Below, piece after piece: positions 20,854 through 30,185 of a stretch of DNA of 34,892 bases. Made by a program: the position numbers and the translations under genes. Location of the stretch: the IMG/VR virus record IMGVR_UViG_3300046451_001765, positions 1-34,892 of that record. One strand, written 5' to 3'. Numbering within the stretch: the first letter of the stretch is position 1; the number at the start of each line of letters is the position of its first letter. Origin of the DNA: a virus. Below the pieces are notes generated by a model. The model saw only the letters and a program-made list of their open reading frames with translations. It searched no databases and was not told the DNA's origin.

Positions 20854-21285
20854 TTAGACGGTTGCCCGCATCGCCCAGTGCAGCCTGGCCTTCGTACAAG
20901 AGACGACGCCAGCATCAGTCTTCAGCCACAGATAGCACTTACCTTGAGTCGTCTGGCTCGCTGGAGCTGTGACCCATACATCAAGTGCGATTGACGTGTT
21001 TCGCAAATTAGTACCAGTCATACCAGTCCACAATGGATTTCCTGGGGACTCACCAGTCATTGGGTCGTCACCATTCGAATCCCACGCCAAGAACGCTGAA
21101 ACCTTCGTGGCTGTTCCAGTTGTTTCAGTCAACTGCAGATCAAGGTGAGAAAGGTAGCACGCAGACGGCAGTGCCGATGATTTCGCATCGGCAGCGCTAT
21201 CTTCGTGGAGCAGAATCTTCTTGTCTTCAACGTAACCGGTATTGATAGCAGCCACAGTTGCATCATTTACTGCGAACCCTTGCAT
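20854..21285 (-). CDS. beta-rich virion-associated protein
   Basis: A 143-residue protein of strand-rich composition (CYLSHLDLQLTETTG; VSAFLAWDSNGDDPM; KCYLWLKTDAG). Not recognised as a family. It lies between two other probable structural genes and upstream of the fibre gene, so a fibre-connecting or baseplate-like role is plausible. A strong AGGAG ribosome site precedes the ATG. Confidence 0.6.
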   Translation of the reverse strand: MQGFAVNDATVAAINTGYVEDKKILLHEDSAADAKSSALPSACYLSHLDLQLTETTGTATKVSAFLAWDSNGDDPMTGESPGNPLWTGMTGTNLRNTSIALDVWVTAPASQTTQGKCYLWLKTDAGVVSCTKARLHWAMRATV

Positions 21286-21313
21286 GGGAGTCTCCTAAGT
21301 CAGGGGTTCAGGA

Positions 21314-21916
21314 TCAAACGCCAGGGTTGACGATGTCTACGATGAAGCCCTGTGAGGCGCATGTATTGGCGTTACCGTTGCTCCACTTGCCAGTCACAGT
21401 CAAGTAGTTCAAGACGGTTGTGTCTACCGTAAAGGAAGCTTTAAAGTAGCTGACTCCAGCCAGCGTGCCACTGGTGTCTGGGTTCGACAGAGACCCCCAA
21501 GCAACCGCCGTTCCGCTTGTTCCTACTGTGCGAATTTGAATAACAACGTCACCGAGCGAACAGTCGCCAGCGGTATTCACATCAAATACCGCATTGACTA
21601 CAGTAGACTCGTTACCAGATCCAGTCGCGCTTGCACCGAGTGTCAAATCAACAATCAGGTTATCTGTTCCACCAGCAACAGCAGAGGCGACAACAGCGTA
21701 TTGGGCGCGAACCGTAGAGCCAACAACCAATGAATCCGCAGGAATAGCGTATTGAGTCAGATTAGCCTCAGTAGCGGTGTCAGTTAGTGCTGTGCCAGCG
21801 GCAACATCAGCATTTGCCTGGCCACCGACGTACATCTTGCTGCTGCTCTTGCCGACTGCAAGCGGAAGGGGGTGGGAAAGCGAGCGGCCGCCCATAAGTT
21901 CGGGAATCATTGACAT
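21314..21916 (-). CDS. beta-rich virion structural protein
   Basis: A 200-residue Thr/Ala/Gly/Val-rich protein, with strands such as VVGSTVRAQYAVVASA, LIVDLTLGASATG and DVVIQIRTVGTSG. It resembles marine phage fibre-adaptor proteins in composition but shows no named motif. The ATG is preceded by TTGGAGTAAATA. It is the first gene after the giant protein and has its own candidate promoter, so it may begin a separate transcript for the fibre genes. Confidence 0.6.
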   Translation of the reverse strand: MSMIPELMGGRSLSHPLPLAVGKSSSKMYVGGQANADVAAGTALTDTATEANLTQYAIPADSLVVGSTVRAQYAVVASAVAGGTDNLIVDLTLGASATGSGNESTVVNAVFDVNTAGDCSLGDVVIQIRTVGTSGTAVAWGSLSNPDTSGTLAGVSYFKASFTVDTTVLNYLTVTGKWSNGNANTCASQGFIVDIVNPGV

Positions 21917-21959
21917 TATTTACTCCAATTGGGAAGGGGGGGGTAAGTGTTGTTGCTAA

Positions 21960-21989
21960 AGGATAGCACGTTTGGGGGAAGTGTTTGAA
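21960..21989 (-). promoter_or_regulatory. candidate promoter for the fibre and lysis genes
   Basis: On the - strand: TTCAAA (21984-21989), an 18-bp spacer and an extended -10, TGC-TATCCT (21960-21968). It lies in a 107-base gap after the giant protein gene, the largest in the - arm. The gap also holds eight consecutive G on the + strand (21936-21943), which would be C in the leader RNA. Weak to moderate evidence. Confidence 0.35.
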
Positions 21990-22023
21990 TAGTGTATATC
22001 ATTTTCAGCATTACTTTTGGGCG

Positions 22024-25000
22024 TCATTGTTTATTTACTTCAGTCTTACGCTTTCGTGCCTGTTCATTTCTGTTTTGCGACTGAGGGTGTCTTTCTTTAA
22101 ACGTGCGCTGGTTTTCCTTAAGAAGCTCTCGTCGGCGCTGCTCTAGGTTCTTGATCAAAGTGGTTGTGACGCCAAGTATTCTCAAACCCTCGTCTCTTTC
22201 CGTAAACCCAAACCTTGGACTCATCGTATCGCCTTCAACGAATTGATCGGACACAACATCGACAAGTTCGGCTTCTTCCAGAGAGATTCGAATGCTTCTG
22301 AGTGCTTCCGTGATTGTCTCGATTACGCCAAGGTTGGCTCTGTCAGCTTGCTCAAAAATTGTCATTGAACGCCCAAACCCAGGTATTTGGAGTGCGTTTT
22401 TGAAAAACCACCAGAGTTTTCCATTGTTCGCCAACCAAACCTGACGATCTTGGTCGCCCTCAACAAGTCTCGATTTTTGGTTCCTCGATGAGTACGATGT
22501 GACCTTGAGAGCTCTTTTCAGCATGCCTCCAGTTACAGCCAAGTCCCACTCTATGAACCACTGAGGAACCTTATTAAATTCATCCAGGTCTCCCCCGTAG
22601 AATGGATCTACGTTTAGTCCAAGAACGAACGGTGCCTGTACCCATGGGGTCAGCCTTGATAGCAACATGCGCTGGGATTCTTGGTCGCCAGCCAAGCCGT
22701 CGAGCACGTCTATAGCCATACCTGCAGAGTCCATGAGTGGAATCTGTGGAAAGGTATACATGCGCTGGTCATAAGCATGCTCATTTTCAATCGACTTTTT
22801 GAACCCAAACCACAATGGAGTCATTTTTGTCTGCAGATATTCTGGCAGAACGATCTGCGGGTCTTCTTCCAAGTTCGCACGATGAAGGCCATTTGCCAGC
22901 CTAAGTTGGTTCGTTACCCTGCTTGGATTTGTCAGGAGCGTATCGTAAAATAGGTCCATGTTCTTTCGCAGATAGCTGTAGAACATGACCGTATTTCTCA
23001 TGTACTTCTTTTCCCAGTCAGTCAGAGCTCCATAATCAAACGCTGCCTTCTTTGCTAATGAAGCAGCCTGGCCAGGCGATAGGCCGTCCATCAATCCATC
23101 AACGAAGATCGATACCCGATAGAAACTATCCACAGAAGTGGCAACCTCTGCAAGGTAATCATTCCATGCATGCGCGAAATCCGTGACCTTGTTGCTTGTG
23201 AACGTCTGTCGTTTCCGCAAGTGCCTTTTGATATCTTCAGCCAACGATTGCTGAGTCTCAGCCTGAATGAAACTTGAGTTCAATCGGTGCAGTAATGCCA
23301 TATCTGTGACTTGGTCGGCATTATATATCATCCCGTTCTTGCCGACGATGATGTGGTTACCAAACGGCTTGTATGTTCCCTCCCCGAACATTCGAGACAT
23401 CACAGCGCCAACCATCTTGGGATTCTTCGCAAGCATGCTGACCCCAGTCACTGGGTTCACCGCCGTGAACAACTGGAACGCACCACCCAAGAAGTTGGCC
23501 GTATAGTACGCCGGGTTCGGAATGAATAGACCCGTTGTGATACCACGCTTGATATTTTGGAAGGTAATGGGAAACATTCTTAGCAACTGATTGATTCCAT
23601 CCGCAACCATGGCGTAGGACTTGATCTCAATTGTTTTTGGTATGTTTGTATACGGCGACCCAACCGAGACTTGGTCAAGAACTCTTGAAGCATCTGAACC
23701 ATACGCGGAACCAACAGACGCAGCCCGCTGAATCGCTGCATCAAGTTCATCTTTCAGACCTTTCGGGCCGTAAATGATGCTTCCATCAGGGAATACTATA
23801 TCGACCAGTTCGTCACCCGTTACGCCCGTCCTCATCCCAAACCGGACGAGCACTTCTTCGGCTGCAATTCTAGCGTCTAGATCTTGAAATGAGTCTTCGT
23901 TTTTCCATGGCCTCCCCGTAGGCTCATCGTAAGCGCTGAACTTGTATGGCCGATCTGGGTCGATAGATGGCTTATTGGGGGGAATCGTAGTGGTCGTATC
24001 GCCAGTCTTATAGTAGCTTGTGATGTCCTGACTTTCGTTAAAGAACAGGTGCATATACCCTCTCACACGATTGTGAAAGTTGCTAACGGTATCGATTGCG
24101 TACTTTCCTCCGACATTGGTTACTTTGACTGTTGGAATTCTATAGTTTTCAAATGAACCTGGCATGCCGTGCTTGATCATGTCGTCGTACATTCCCATCA
24201 ACTTATCTTCAGCCATGAGCCGAACAATCATCTCTAGGTATGCTTGAGCTGGACTGTATTTATTCACGTCACTTGGGCCGAGACTTAAATCTTTTCCCCT
24301 AATATCTACAAAATCAAGAAGCTTTTTCCAGCCTGTACCACCTTCATGGAAGTACATGTACGCAGAGGCGAAATCTGATGGCGCGAGATTACTTTTCAAC
24401 TTCGCAGTGTCACCGCCCAATGCCGTTAGGATTATTTCGCCTCGACGTATAACGTACCGCTCTTGATCTTTGAGGCGGTGTTGAATCGTGTATAGCGCAT
24501 CCGCAAGTGCCACTCGGTCTACATCTGTAAGCTTGGCCACTCCAGCGGCCCCTAAGCCATCGTCAGTAGAATACCGCTGGAGGATAGCCAGAGCCTGCCC
24601 AACTTTTTCGCTCAACCCATTAAAGCCAGGCTCAGAAGCAAGGTCTTGTAAAAGAGCTACTGTGCTGTTTTTAGTTAAGTATTGGAATCGCGACTCACCT
24701 TCAATCAAACCTTCTGCAGTGAATTTTTCCTTAGGAGAAAGCCCAGGTTCAACAATCTCATCTTGACCAGAGATAATATCTGACTTTCCGCTTTCTAATG
24801 TTGTGGTTCTCCTGTTAGCTTTTGCGGCTTTTTCATTTTTGTACTCAAGTTCGATTCTAGATATCTCAGCACCAGTAAATTCTTCTAATATTGAAAGTAT
24901 TCCCTTCTTCGGCATGCCTTCGCCGACAAGGTCGGACTCTCCCATCAGCAGTCGAATTTGACTACTGCTGAGATTTGTGGCGTCTGCTTCGAGTTGGTTT

Positions 25001-28000
25001 CGCATTCCATCGAAAATCTGTTCGATGGTTGCTTCAGGGTCGGCCTTCCGCGCCGCCGCAGCCAACTTCATCACATCTTTTCTTATGCCCTGAACTTCAG
25101 AAAGATGCTTTCGATACAATATTTTGAATTCCGGTCGAATATTTTTTAGCGGGTCGTCCATTACAAACATTTCGTCAAGAGATCTAACGAGTGGTTTTAT
25201 TACGTCTATACCGCGCCCCCAGTCTACGGTCTTCGACTTGAACGTGTTTAGCATAGAGTAGGCCAGCGATCGCGGGATCACCTCGGTGTACACGGTCCTG
25301 CGGGCATGGACACCGGCCTCGACATCCGTAAGCAGCTCAACAACGCGGTTGTAGTTCACAAACGAGATCTCATCGACCCTGCTGCCCGCTCCCATCAATT
25401 CATCTGGTATTCGTTTACCAACGATTGGCTCAGAAACCAGCCGACGAAGGAATACTTTGAACTGAGCCTGTTGTGGCAAGCTCAACGTAATTGTACTCGT
25501 TGAGGAGTCGGCCATTCCCACCAGTTTCCCGGCGTCAAGAAAAGTCGCGTTTGAAAGCTTACTAGTTTTTTCGATTCCAAGAACAGCCGCCATCCTCGAA
25601 TTCACTGCTTTCCTGATCGATTTGACTTTGTCCCTCCGCGCAAAAGACGCACCCGTAAGGCTTACAAGGTCCATCCCACGAAGAAGCCCAGTTGACTCTT
25701 CTTTTTTCATCGTTTCAGCAATCACATACCCGATAGAGCGCGCATAAAAATCAACGGCATCAACGTGTTTGATATCATCCGTCAGGCCAAGCGCTTGGCG
25801 CACATAGTCTGGATGTGTATCGATATCTGCAAATACGCGCTTGCGGCCTGTTTTCCCTACTCTGCCCTCTGCCAATCTCGTATCGGGGTCTGAAGAAACA
25901 CGTACACGCGCTCCTGGAGATACCGGATTTTTGTAATTGATTTCGATGAGTTCATTTCTGAAGAAACGATCGGGCCGAAGAAGTTGGTCAAGCATTGCCT
26001 TCTTCTGAAGCGGAATCATTGAGTTCTTCAGACGTTCATCCATTCTTGCGTACACTGCAACCAAGTTCCCAAACAACTGGCGTGCATGTGGTGCTTGACT
26101 ACCGATGCTGCCCTCTGCGTGGATCACAGACCTTAGAACCGACTCGACATGGATTTTACCCTTTGTTGTAAGTCGGTTTTTAGGCAGTCTCATATGCCCG
26201 CCAACGTGTGTTTGAGTATCGTAATTTTTAAAGAAGTTCTTTACCCAGCCCTTCCCCATCAACATGACAAGCATCGATGAGTCATTATCTAAAAGCTGCA
26301 TAATGGACGCCACGTCTTGCGATTTAAGCATACCTATGAATTTTGATATGTCAGATCGCTCTGTGTCAAAGATCTTCCCAACCCTGATTCTGACCGTATC
26401 TGGGCCAGGAGACCCGTCGGCAAGCTTTGTCTTCACTTTTTTGGCATTGGCCTTCCGAAAGAAGTCTTCTGGCGTGGCGATAGACTTGATCACATCAACA
26501 CCAGCAGCATTGTGAGCCCTGGTTTCCATTATGTTTAGGAGTACGACCTTCTCCTCGTCGAGTAGGTTTCCATCTCGCACAAGCCTTTCAAGTTGCTTTC
26601 TGAATGTGATGTACTCCGTAGATGCACGCAGTTCTCTTGTGCCTGCATCCGAAGTCTCAGAAAGAACGCGGAGGCCACTCAGGTATGCGTCCTTGTTCTT
26701 CTTTGCTGCATTTTCAACAATCTTTATGACTGCATCTGAATCAACTCCAGCGGCGGTCATGACCCGCCTCATCTGTTGATCTATCGTAAACGGAATGACT
26801 CCATCAGAGTTCGCGCCCATCTTGAATATGGTGCCTGCTTCATCAGTAGCAATGAGGTGCTTAACGACGGCCATTGTTGCATCGGACATTGTATCAAATG
26901 CATCAGGAACATATGTTTTAGCGATCTTATCGACGGAGTCCGTATAGGACAATCCATCGTCCATGTTCTTAAACAGTTGTTCAGCGAACACCCTGTCTTG
27001 CAATGACATCGGAACAACTTCCCCACCAAAGTCGTTCAGTACTGGTGAGGTGTTTGCTGCCTTAGCTACTTGAGCGGCCTCATCTTGGTCAAGCATCGCC
27101 CGCAACTTAGGCTTAGTAGGGTTTCCTGGGAACCGACTATTGATCCTATCAAACGACAACATCGCCCGTTCGTGTACGCGGTATTTGAAGTCATACCACT
27201 TCGGAGAAAAGCCAGACATAAATGCCCGCTGTTTGAATCCTTTGGCACCAACCTTCCTAACCATTGAACTGCCTCGAGCAGTTGCTTTAGTCACATGAGC
27301 AACTGGCCCGATGTGCAACTTCTCCCAAGGCACCAAGAAATCTAAGAGGCCACCAATAAACATAGCAAAATGAAACTCTGGATCGCCTCTCTTTTTATTC
27401 CGCGCCTTTGCCTCATTCGTCGTATGCATCAGCCAACCAACATTTCCGGTATTGACGTTCGCCAACATCCGTGCGAAAAAAGTTGAGTCTTGATCTCTGA
27501 TGCCAAGAGAGTAATAGAAGTCGCGACTTGCTGGAGTGATCGGAATGTCGAACGGGAGACGTGCTTCAGCTACGCCCTCAGTGAAGAACCCCAGCAGTCT
27601 GAACAATTGACCAATGCGATTTTCAACCACTACGATTTCAGAGCCGATCTTTTGGGTCTCGAATAAAGACGAAACCAACGTAGTCTGAAGAGCCCTCGAT
27701 ACCCGTCCTTCCTCTCCCTTTGCCTTAATGACCCTATGTGCAGCCTTAAGCGACTCCGCTAGGACATTCTCCATGGAGCCAGTACTGCCAATCCACACCG
27801 ATGACGGTAGAGCTCCAAAGGGCACAAAGTTGAGTGACTCCTGAATCTCTTTATCAGATGCGTCCTCATCGATAAGCTTGATTGTATTGATCAAGTCTTC
27901 ACTTCGAGACCCCTGAAATAAACTCGGATTGGAATCGATCTCAGCCTTCAGCGTTTTTACTGATGGCTCCTGAAGCCTAAAGTTTGCCGGTAAGTCATCG

Positions 28001-28956
28001 TATGACTGCATCATCAAGAGGCCAGTCAACTCTCCACTAAGCGTCTTTGTGATTTCCAGATCAGTAAGGCCTTTGTCCCCGCTGATTTGGACCATATCTA
28101 CCATGCGCTCAAAACTTTCGGTTGGAACTTCGGTTCTGTATTCCTTGGTGAACGCCTTGATCTCATCATCTTCCAAGAAAAGATTAGCAAACATGTTGGG
28201 TATACCGATCTTTATCGCTGCCCGGCCTGCAAGATTATCGAGGTTTTTCAGACCGTATGGCATGAATATACCTTCTTGATCTTCATCCTCCATGTCACGC
28301 CCGAAGAAGGTTTGGCTGTTGATGCCAATACCCATATTTTCGGCGTCTTCTGGGCTCATCTCTTGGGCTTTCATTGCCTTCCTGACGGCTGGAAAGAGGC
28401 CCTCTTTCTCAATGATCAACTGCATTCTTTGTGCTTCTTTTCTGGTATCCTCAAACCTCTGTTCCGTCGTCGAGACACCTTCCTCTCGTGGCTGAACACT
28501 TGCGATGCGACGACTGAATACTCGACCACCAGCGGCTATTGGGCCATCGCCTGGAGACTCAGATTTCTCGAGGTCGAACTCGCCAAATACGCCCATAAGC
28601 ATTGAAGCGTTTGCCTCTATACGAGATCGAGCCAAGGCCTCTTTCTCGTTTAAACCTTCATTTATAGCGTTATTGTAGAGACTATCCCTGTTTTCCAGCC
28701 ACCTTTCGAATTGATCTGGCGGGTCCGCCGACTCTAAGGGCCGCTCAAATCCCTCACTAAACTCATAAAACATCTTCGACGCTTCGGGCGTTGTAGCACC
28801 CAAGCCAATGTTGTCAGAGATTGGATCAGCCTCTTCGTATATTGGCTCATCCTCTTCATAGACCGGCTCATCATCTATTGGGATGCCCCTAAAGTTGTTC
28901 AATAAAAGTCGATCTTCTGGGGATAGCCCGCCAGGCTTATATACTTCGTCGGCCAC
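22024..28956 (-). CDS. giant internal virion/ejection-type protein
   Basis: A 2310-residue protein, the largest in the window, without a catalytic motif I can name. It starts at GTG 28956 with AGGAGA upstream. Residues 28-45 are an acidic repeat (DDEPVYEEDEPIYEE). Most of the rest is helical and charged. Around residue 1965-2000 is ALTDWEKKYMRNTVMFYSYL followed by RKN, a phrase that recurs near the C-terminus of very large phage virion proteins thought to be carried in the capsid and ejected with DNA. I looked for phage RNA-polymerase motifs and saw none. The gene order (two long helical proteins just upstream, fibres after) matches podovirus internal-protein blocks. A lytic or muralytic domain could be hidden in it. 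Confidence 0.65.
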   Translation of the reverse strand: MADEVYKPGGLSPEDRLLLNNFRGIPIDDEPVYEEDEPIYEEADPISDNIGLGATTPEASKMFYEFSEGFERPLESADPPDQFERWLENRDSLYNNAINEGLNEKEALARSRIEANASMLMGVFGEFDLEKSESPGDGPIAAGGRVFSRRIASVQPREEGVSTTEQRFEDTRKEAQRMQLIIEKEGLFPAVRKAMKAQEMSPEDAENMGIGINSQTFFGRDMEDEDQEGIFMPYGLKNLDNLAGRAAIKIGIPNMFANLFLEDDEIKAFTKEYRTEVPTESFERMVDMVQISGDKGLTDLEITKTLSGELTGLLMMQSYDDLPANFRLQEPSVKTLKAEIDSNPSLFQGSRSEDLINTIKLIDEDASDKEIQESLNFVPFGALPSSVWIGSTGSMENVLAESLKAAHRVIKAKGEEGRVSRALQTTLVSSLFETQKIGSEIVVVENRIGQLFRLLGFFTEGVAEARLPFDIPITPASRDFYYSLGIRDQDSTFFARMLANVNTGNVGWLMHTTNEAKARNKKRGDPEFHFAMFIGGLLDFLVPWEKLHIGPVAHVTKATARGSSMVRKVGAKGFKQRAFMSGFSPKWYDFKYRVHERAMLSFDRINSRFPGNPTKPKLRAMLDQDEAAQVAKAANTSPVLNDFGGEVVPMSLQDRVFAEQLFKNMDDGLSYTDSVDKIAKTYVPDAFDTMSDATMAVVKHLIATDEAGTIFKMGANSDGVIPFTIDQQMRRVMTAAGVDSDAVIKIVENAAKKNKDAYLSGLRVLSETSDAGTRELRASTEYITFRKQLERLVRDGNLLDEEKVVLLNIMETRAHNAAGVDVIKSIATPEDFFRKANAKKVKTKLADGSPGPDTVRIRVGKIFDTERSDISKFIGMLKSQDVASIMQLLDNDSSMLVMLMGKGWVKNFFKNYDTQTHVGGHMRLPKNRLTTKGKIHVESVLRSVIHAEGSIGSQAPHARQLFGNLVAVYARMDERLKNSMIPLQKKAMLDQLLRPDRFFRNELIEINYKNPVSPGARVRVSSDPDTRLAEGRVGKTGRKRVFADIDTHPDYVRQALGLTDDIKHVDAVDFYARSIGYVIAETMKKEESTGLLRGMDLVSLTGASFARRDKVKSIRKAVNSRMAAVLGIEKTSKLSNATFLDAGKLVGMADSSTSTITLSLPQQAQFKVFLRRLVSEPIVGKRIPDELMGAGSRVDEISFVNYNRVVELLTDVEAGVHARRTVYTEVIPRSLAYSMLNTFKSKTVDWGRGIDVIKPLVRSLDEMFVMDDPLKNIRPEFKILYRKHLSEVQGIRKDVMKLAAAARKADPEATIEQIFDGMRNQLEADATNLSSSQIRLLMGESDLVGEGMPKKGILSILEEFTGAEISRIELEYKNEKAAKANRRTTTLESGKSDIISGQDEIVEPGLSPKEKFTAEGLIEGESRFQYLTKNSTVALLQDLASEPGFNGLSEKVGQALAILQRYSTDDGLGAAGVAKLTDVDRVALADALYTIQHRLKDQERYVIRRGEIILTALGGDTAKLKSNLAPSDFASAYMYFHEGGTGWKKLLDFVDIRGKDLSLGPSDVNKYSPAQAYLEMIVRLMAEDKLMGMYDDMIKHGMPGSFENYRIPTVKVTNVGGKYAIDTVSNFHNRVRGYMHLFFNESQDITSYYKTGDTTTTIPPNKPSIDPDRPYKFSAYDEPTGRPWKNEDSFQDLDARIAAEEVLVRFGMRTGVTGDELVDIVFPDGSIIYGPKGLKDELDAAIQRAASVGSAYGSDASRVLDQVSVGSPYTNIPKTIEIKSYAMVADGINQLLRMFPITFQNIKRGITTGLFIPNPAYYTANFLGGAFQLFTAVNPVTGVSMLAKNPKMVGAVMSRMFGEGTYKPFGNHIIVGKNGMIYNADQVTDMALLHRLNSSFIQAETQQSLAEDIKRHLRKRQTFTSNKVTDFAHAWNDYLAEVATSVDSFYRVSIFVDGLMDGLSPGQAASLAKKAAFDYGALTDWEKKYMRNTVMFYSYLRKNMDLFYDTLLTNPSRVTNQLRLANGLHRANLEEDPQIVLPEYLQTKMTPLWFGFKKSIENEHAYDQRMYTFPQIPLMDSAGMAIDVLDGLAGDQESQRMLLSRLTPWVQAPFVLGLNVDPFYGGDLDEFNKVPQWFIEWDLAVTGGMLKRALKVTSYSSRNQKSRLVEGDQDRQVWLANNGKLWWFFKNALQIPGFGRSMTIFEQADRANLGVIETITEALRSIRISLEEAELVDVVSDQFVEGDTMSPRFGFTERDEGLRILGVTTTLIKNLEQRRRELLKENQRTFKERHPQSQNRNEQARKRKTEVNKQ

Positions 28957-28965
28957 GAGGATCTC

Positions 28966-30183
28966 CTAAAGATCTATGCTTCCATCTGGTTTTTCACTAA
29001 TGCCCTTATCTTTCTTTGTTCCGCCAGCCTCTTTTTTCAGTTCATTGAACTCGGCTTCAAGTTCTGCTTTTTCTGCATCATCATCAGAAGTAATAAAATC
29101 GTAAAGCAGGTAAAGAACTGGGAGATTAAACACATTGTCAACAACTACGTCCACAGCAAGATTGGCAAGTTTATTCCTCGACATCCCACCAAAGAAAGCG
29201 ACTGCAGTGGGAGCCAAATAAGCCAACGCGCCTAAACCCGCTACAGCGGCCGTACCAGCAAGGGCAGTGTAAAGTTGAGGCTTGAGTTCACGTCGGTAAA
29301 TCTCATCAAAACGCTGCTTGGCTACCTTGTCTCGCCTGTCTCTAAGAAACACTGCGCGATCAAGTGGGTCTTCGATTTGACTGTACATCTGCTTCAAAGG
29401 CACAGCGGAGGGGGTCAACCAGCGATCCATGTCTTCTTTAGGGTGCTCAAGGTCTTCAGGAAATTCTCCTGATTTTGCCAAATCAAGAATGTCTTGGTTT
29501 GTGATTTGAGATGCGACCTTCATGGAGGCTGTTGCGCGTGGCGGCGTATCTCCTTGTGGCGCAGCGGACCTGCGGAATCGTTCGTCAATACCTTTGTAAT
29601 CACGCAGCTGGGCCTTCTGTTCTCCTGTGGCGCCAAGAGCGAAAGATTCTCCTGACGTAGGCACAGTAGGTGAGCCACCAAGCGTAGGCTCAAATGACCA
29701 CTGATCATCGCCCTCGATCCATGCATGGGTGCCTGCCTTGATCTGGCCGTATTCTTCTTCTACCGTGCTCAGTTCACTCTTTAACTTCCAAAGTTTATCG
29801 TCAGAGACGTTTATACCGCCTTTATTTTTAGTGAAAGCATAAAAGGCCTTTTGAGCCTCTAGCGCATCCATATCGGCTCTGATTGAAGAAATGTTGGAAT
29901 CATACCAATTGTTGGTGGTTTTCGGGTCGCCCACCCAAGCTTCTTCTTTCGCTTTAAAATCAGCTCTCAGCGTATCGGATGTAGCCCATTTTTCTGTCGC
30001 ATCCTCATTAAGTGATAGGGCCGTGACCTTCGTGCCTACACTTTGGCCAGACGTGCCTCCACCTTGGCCAGACGTGCTTGCCATATTGGCAGACAAATCA
30101 CGATTGATTTTTGCTTCTGGCTCTATATACGTTCCATCCAATACTTGTTTCCATTCTGCATCGGTCAAATCTTCTTCAATCAT
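28966..30183 (-). CDS. probable internal virion protein with hydrophobic segment
   Basis: A 405-residue protein. Low-complexity Gly/Ser/Gln near residues 37-51, helical middle, a long hydrophobic stretch at about 305-333 (ALAGTAAVAGLGALAYLAPT) and an acidic/basic C-terminal helix. It sits next to the giant protein (nine bases apart) and has a GGAG ribosome site. Hydrophobic internal proteins of this kind are used by podoviruses to extend the ejection channel across the host membrane; here that is inference from context. Confidence 0.6.
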   Translation of the reverse strand: MIEEDLTDAEWKQVLDGTYIEPEAKINRDLSANMASTSGQGGGTSGQSVGTKVTALSLNEDATEKWATSDTLRADFKAKEEAWVGDPKTTNNWYDSNISSIRADMDALEAQKAFYAFTKNKGGINVSDDKLWKLKSELSTVEEEYGQIKAGTHAWIEGDDQWSFEPTLGGSPTVPTSGESFALGATGEQKAQLRDYKGIDERFRRSAAPQGDTPPRATASMKVASQITNQDILDLAKSGEFPEDLEHPKEDMDRWLTPSAVPLKQMYSQIEDPLDRAVFLRDRRDKVAKQRFDEIYRRELKPQLYTALAGTAAVAGLGALAYLAPTAVAFFGGMSRNKLANLAVDVVVDNVFNLPVLYLLYDFITSDDDAEKAELEAEFNELKKEAGGTKKDKGISEKPDGSIDL

Positions 30184-30185
30184 TT

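Noticed and set aside
28087-28605. 172-codon open frame antisense to the giant protein gene
   Set aside because: No ribosome site, low-likelihood composition, and it lies entirely in a continuous 2310-codon gene.
22024-28956. Virion RNA polymerase as in N4-like phages
   Set aside because: I looked for the conserved Asp and Arg-x3-Lys motifs of T7-like RNA polymerases and could not see a credible set.
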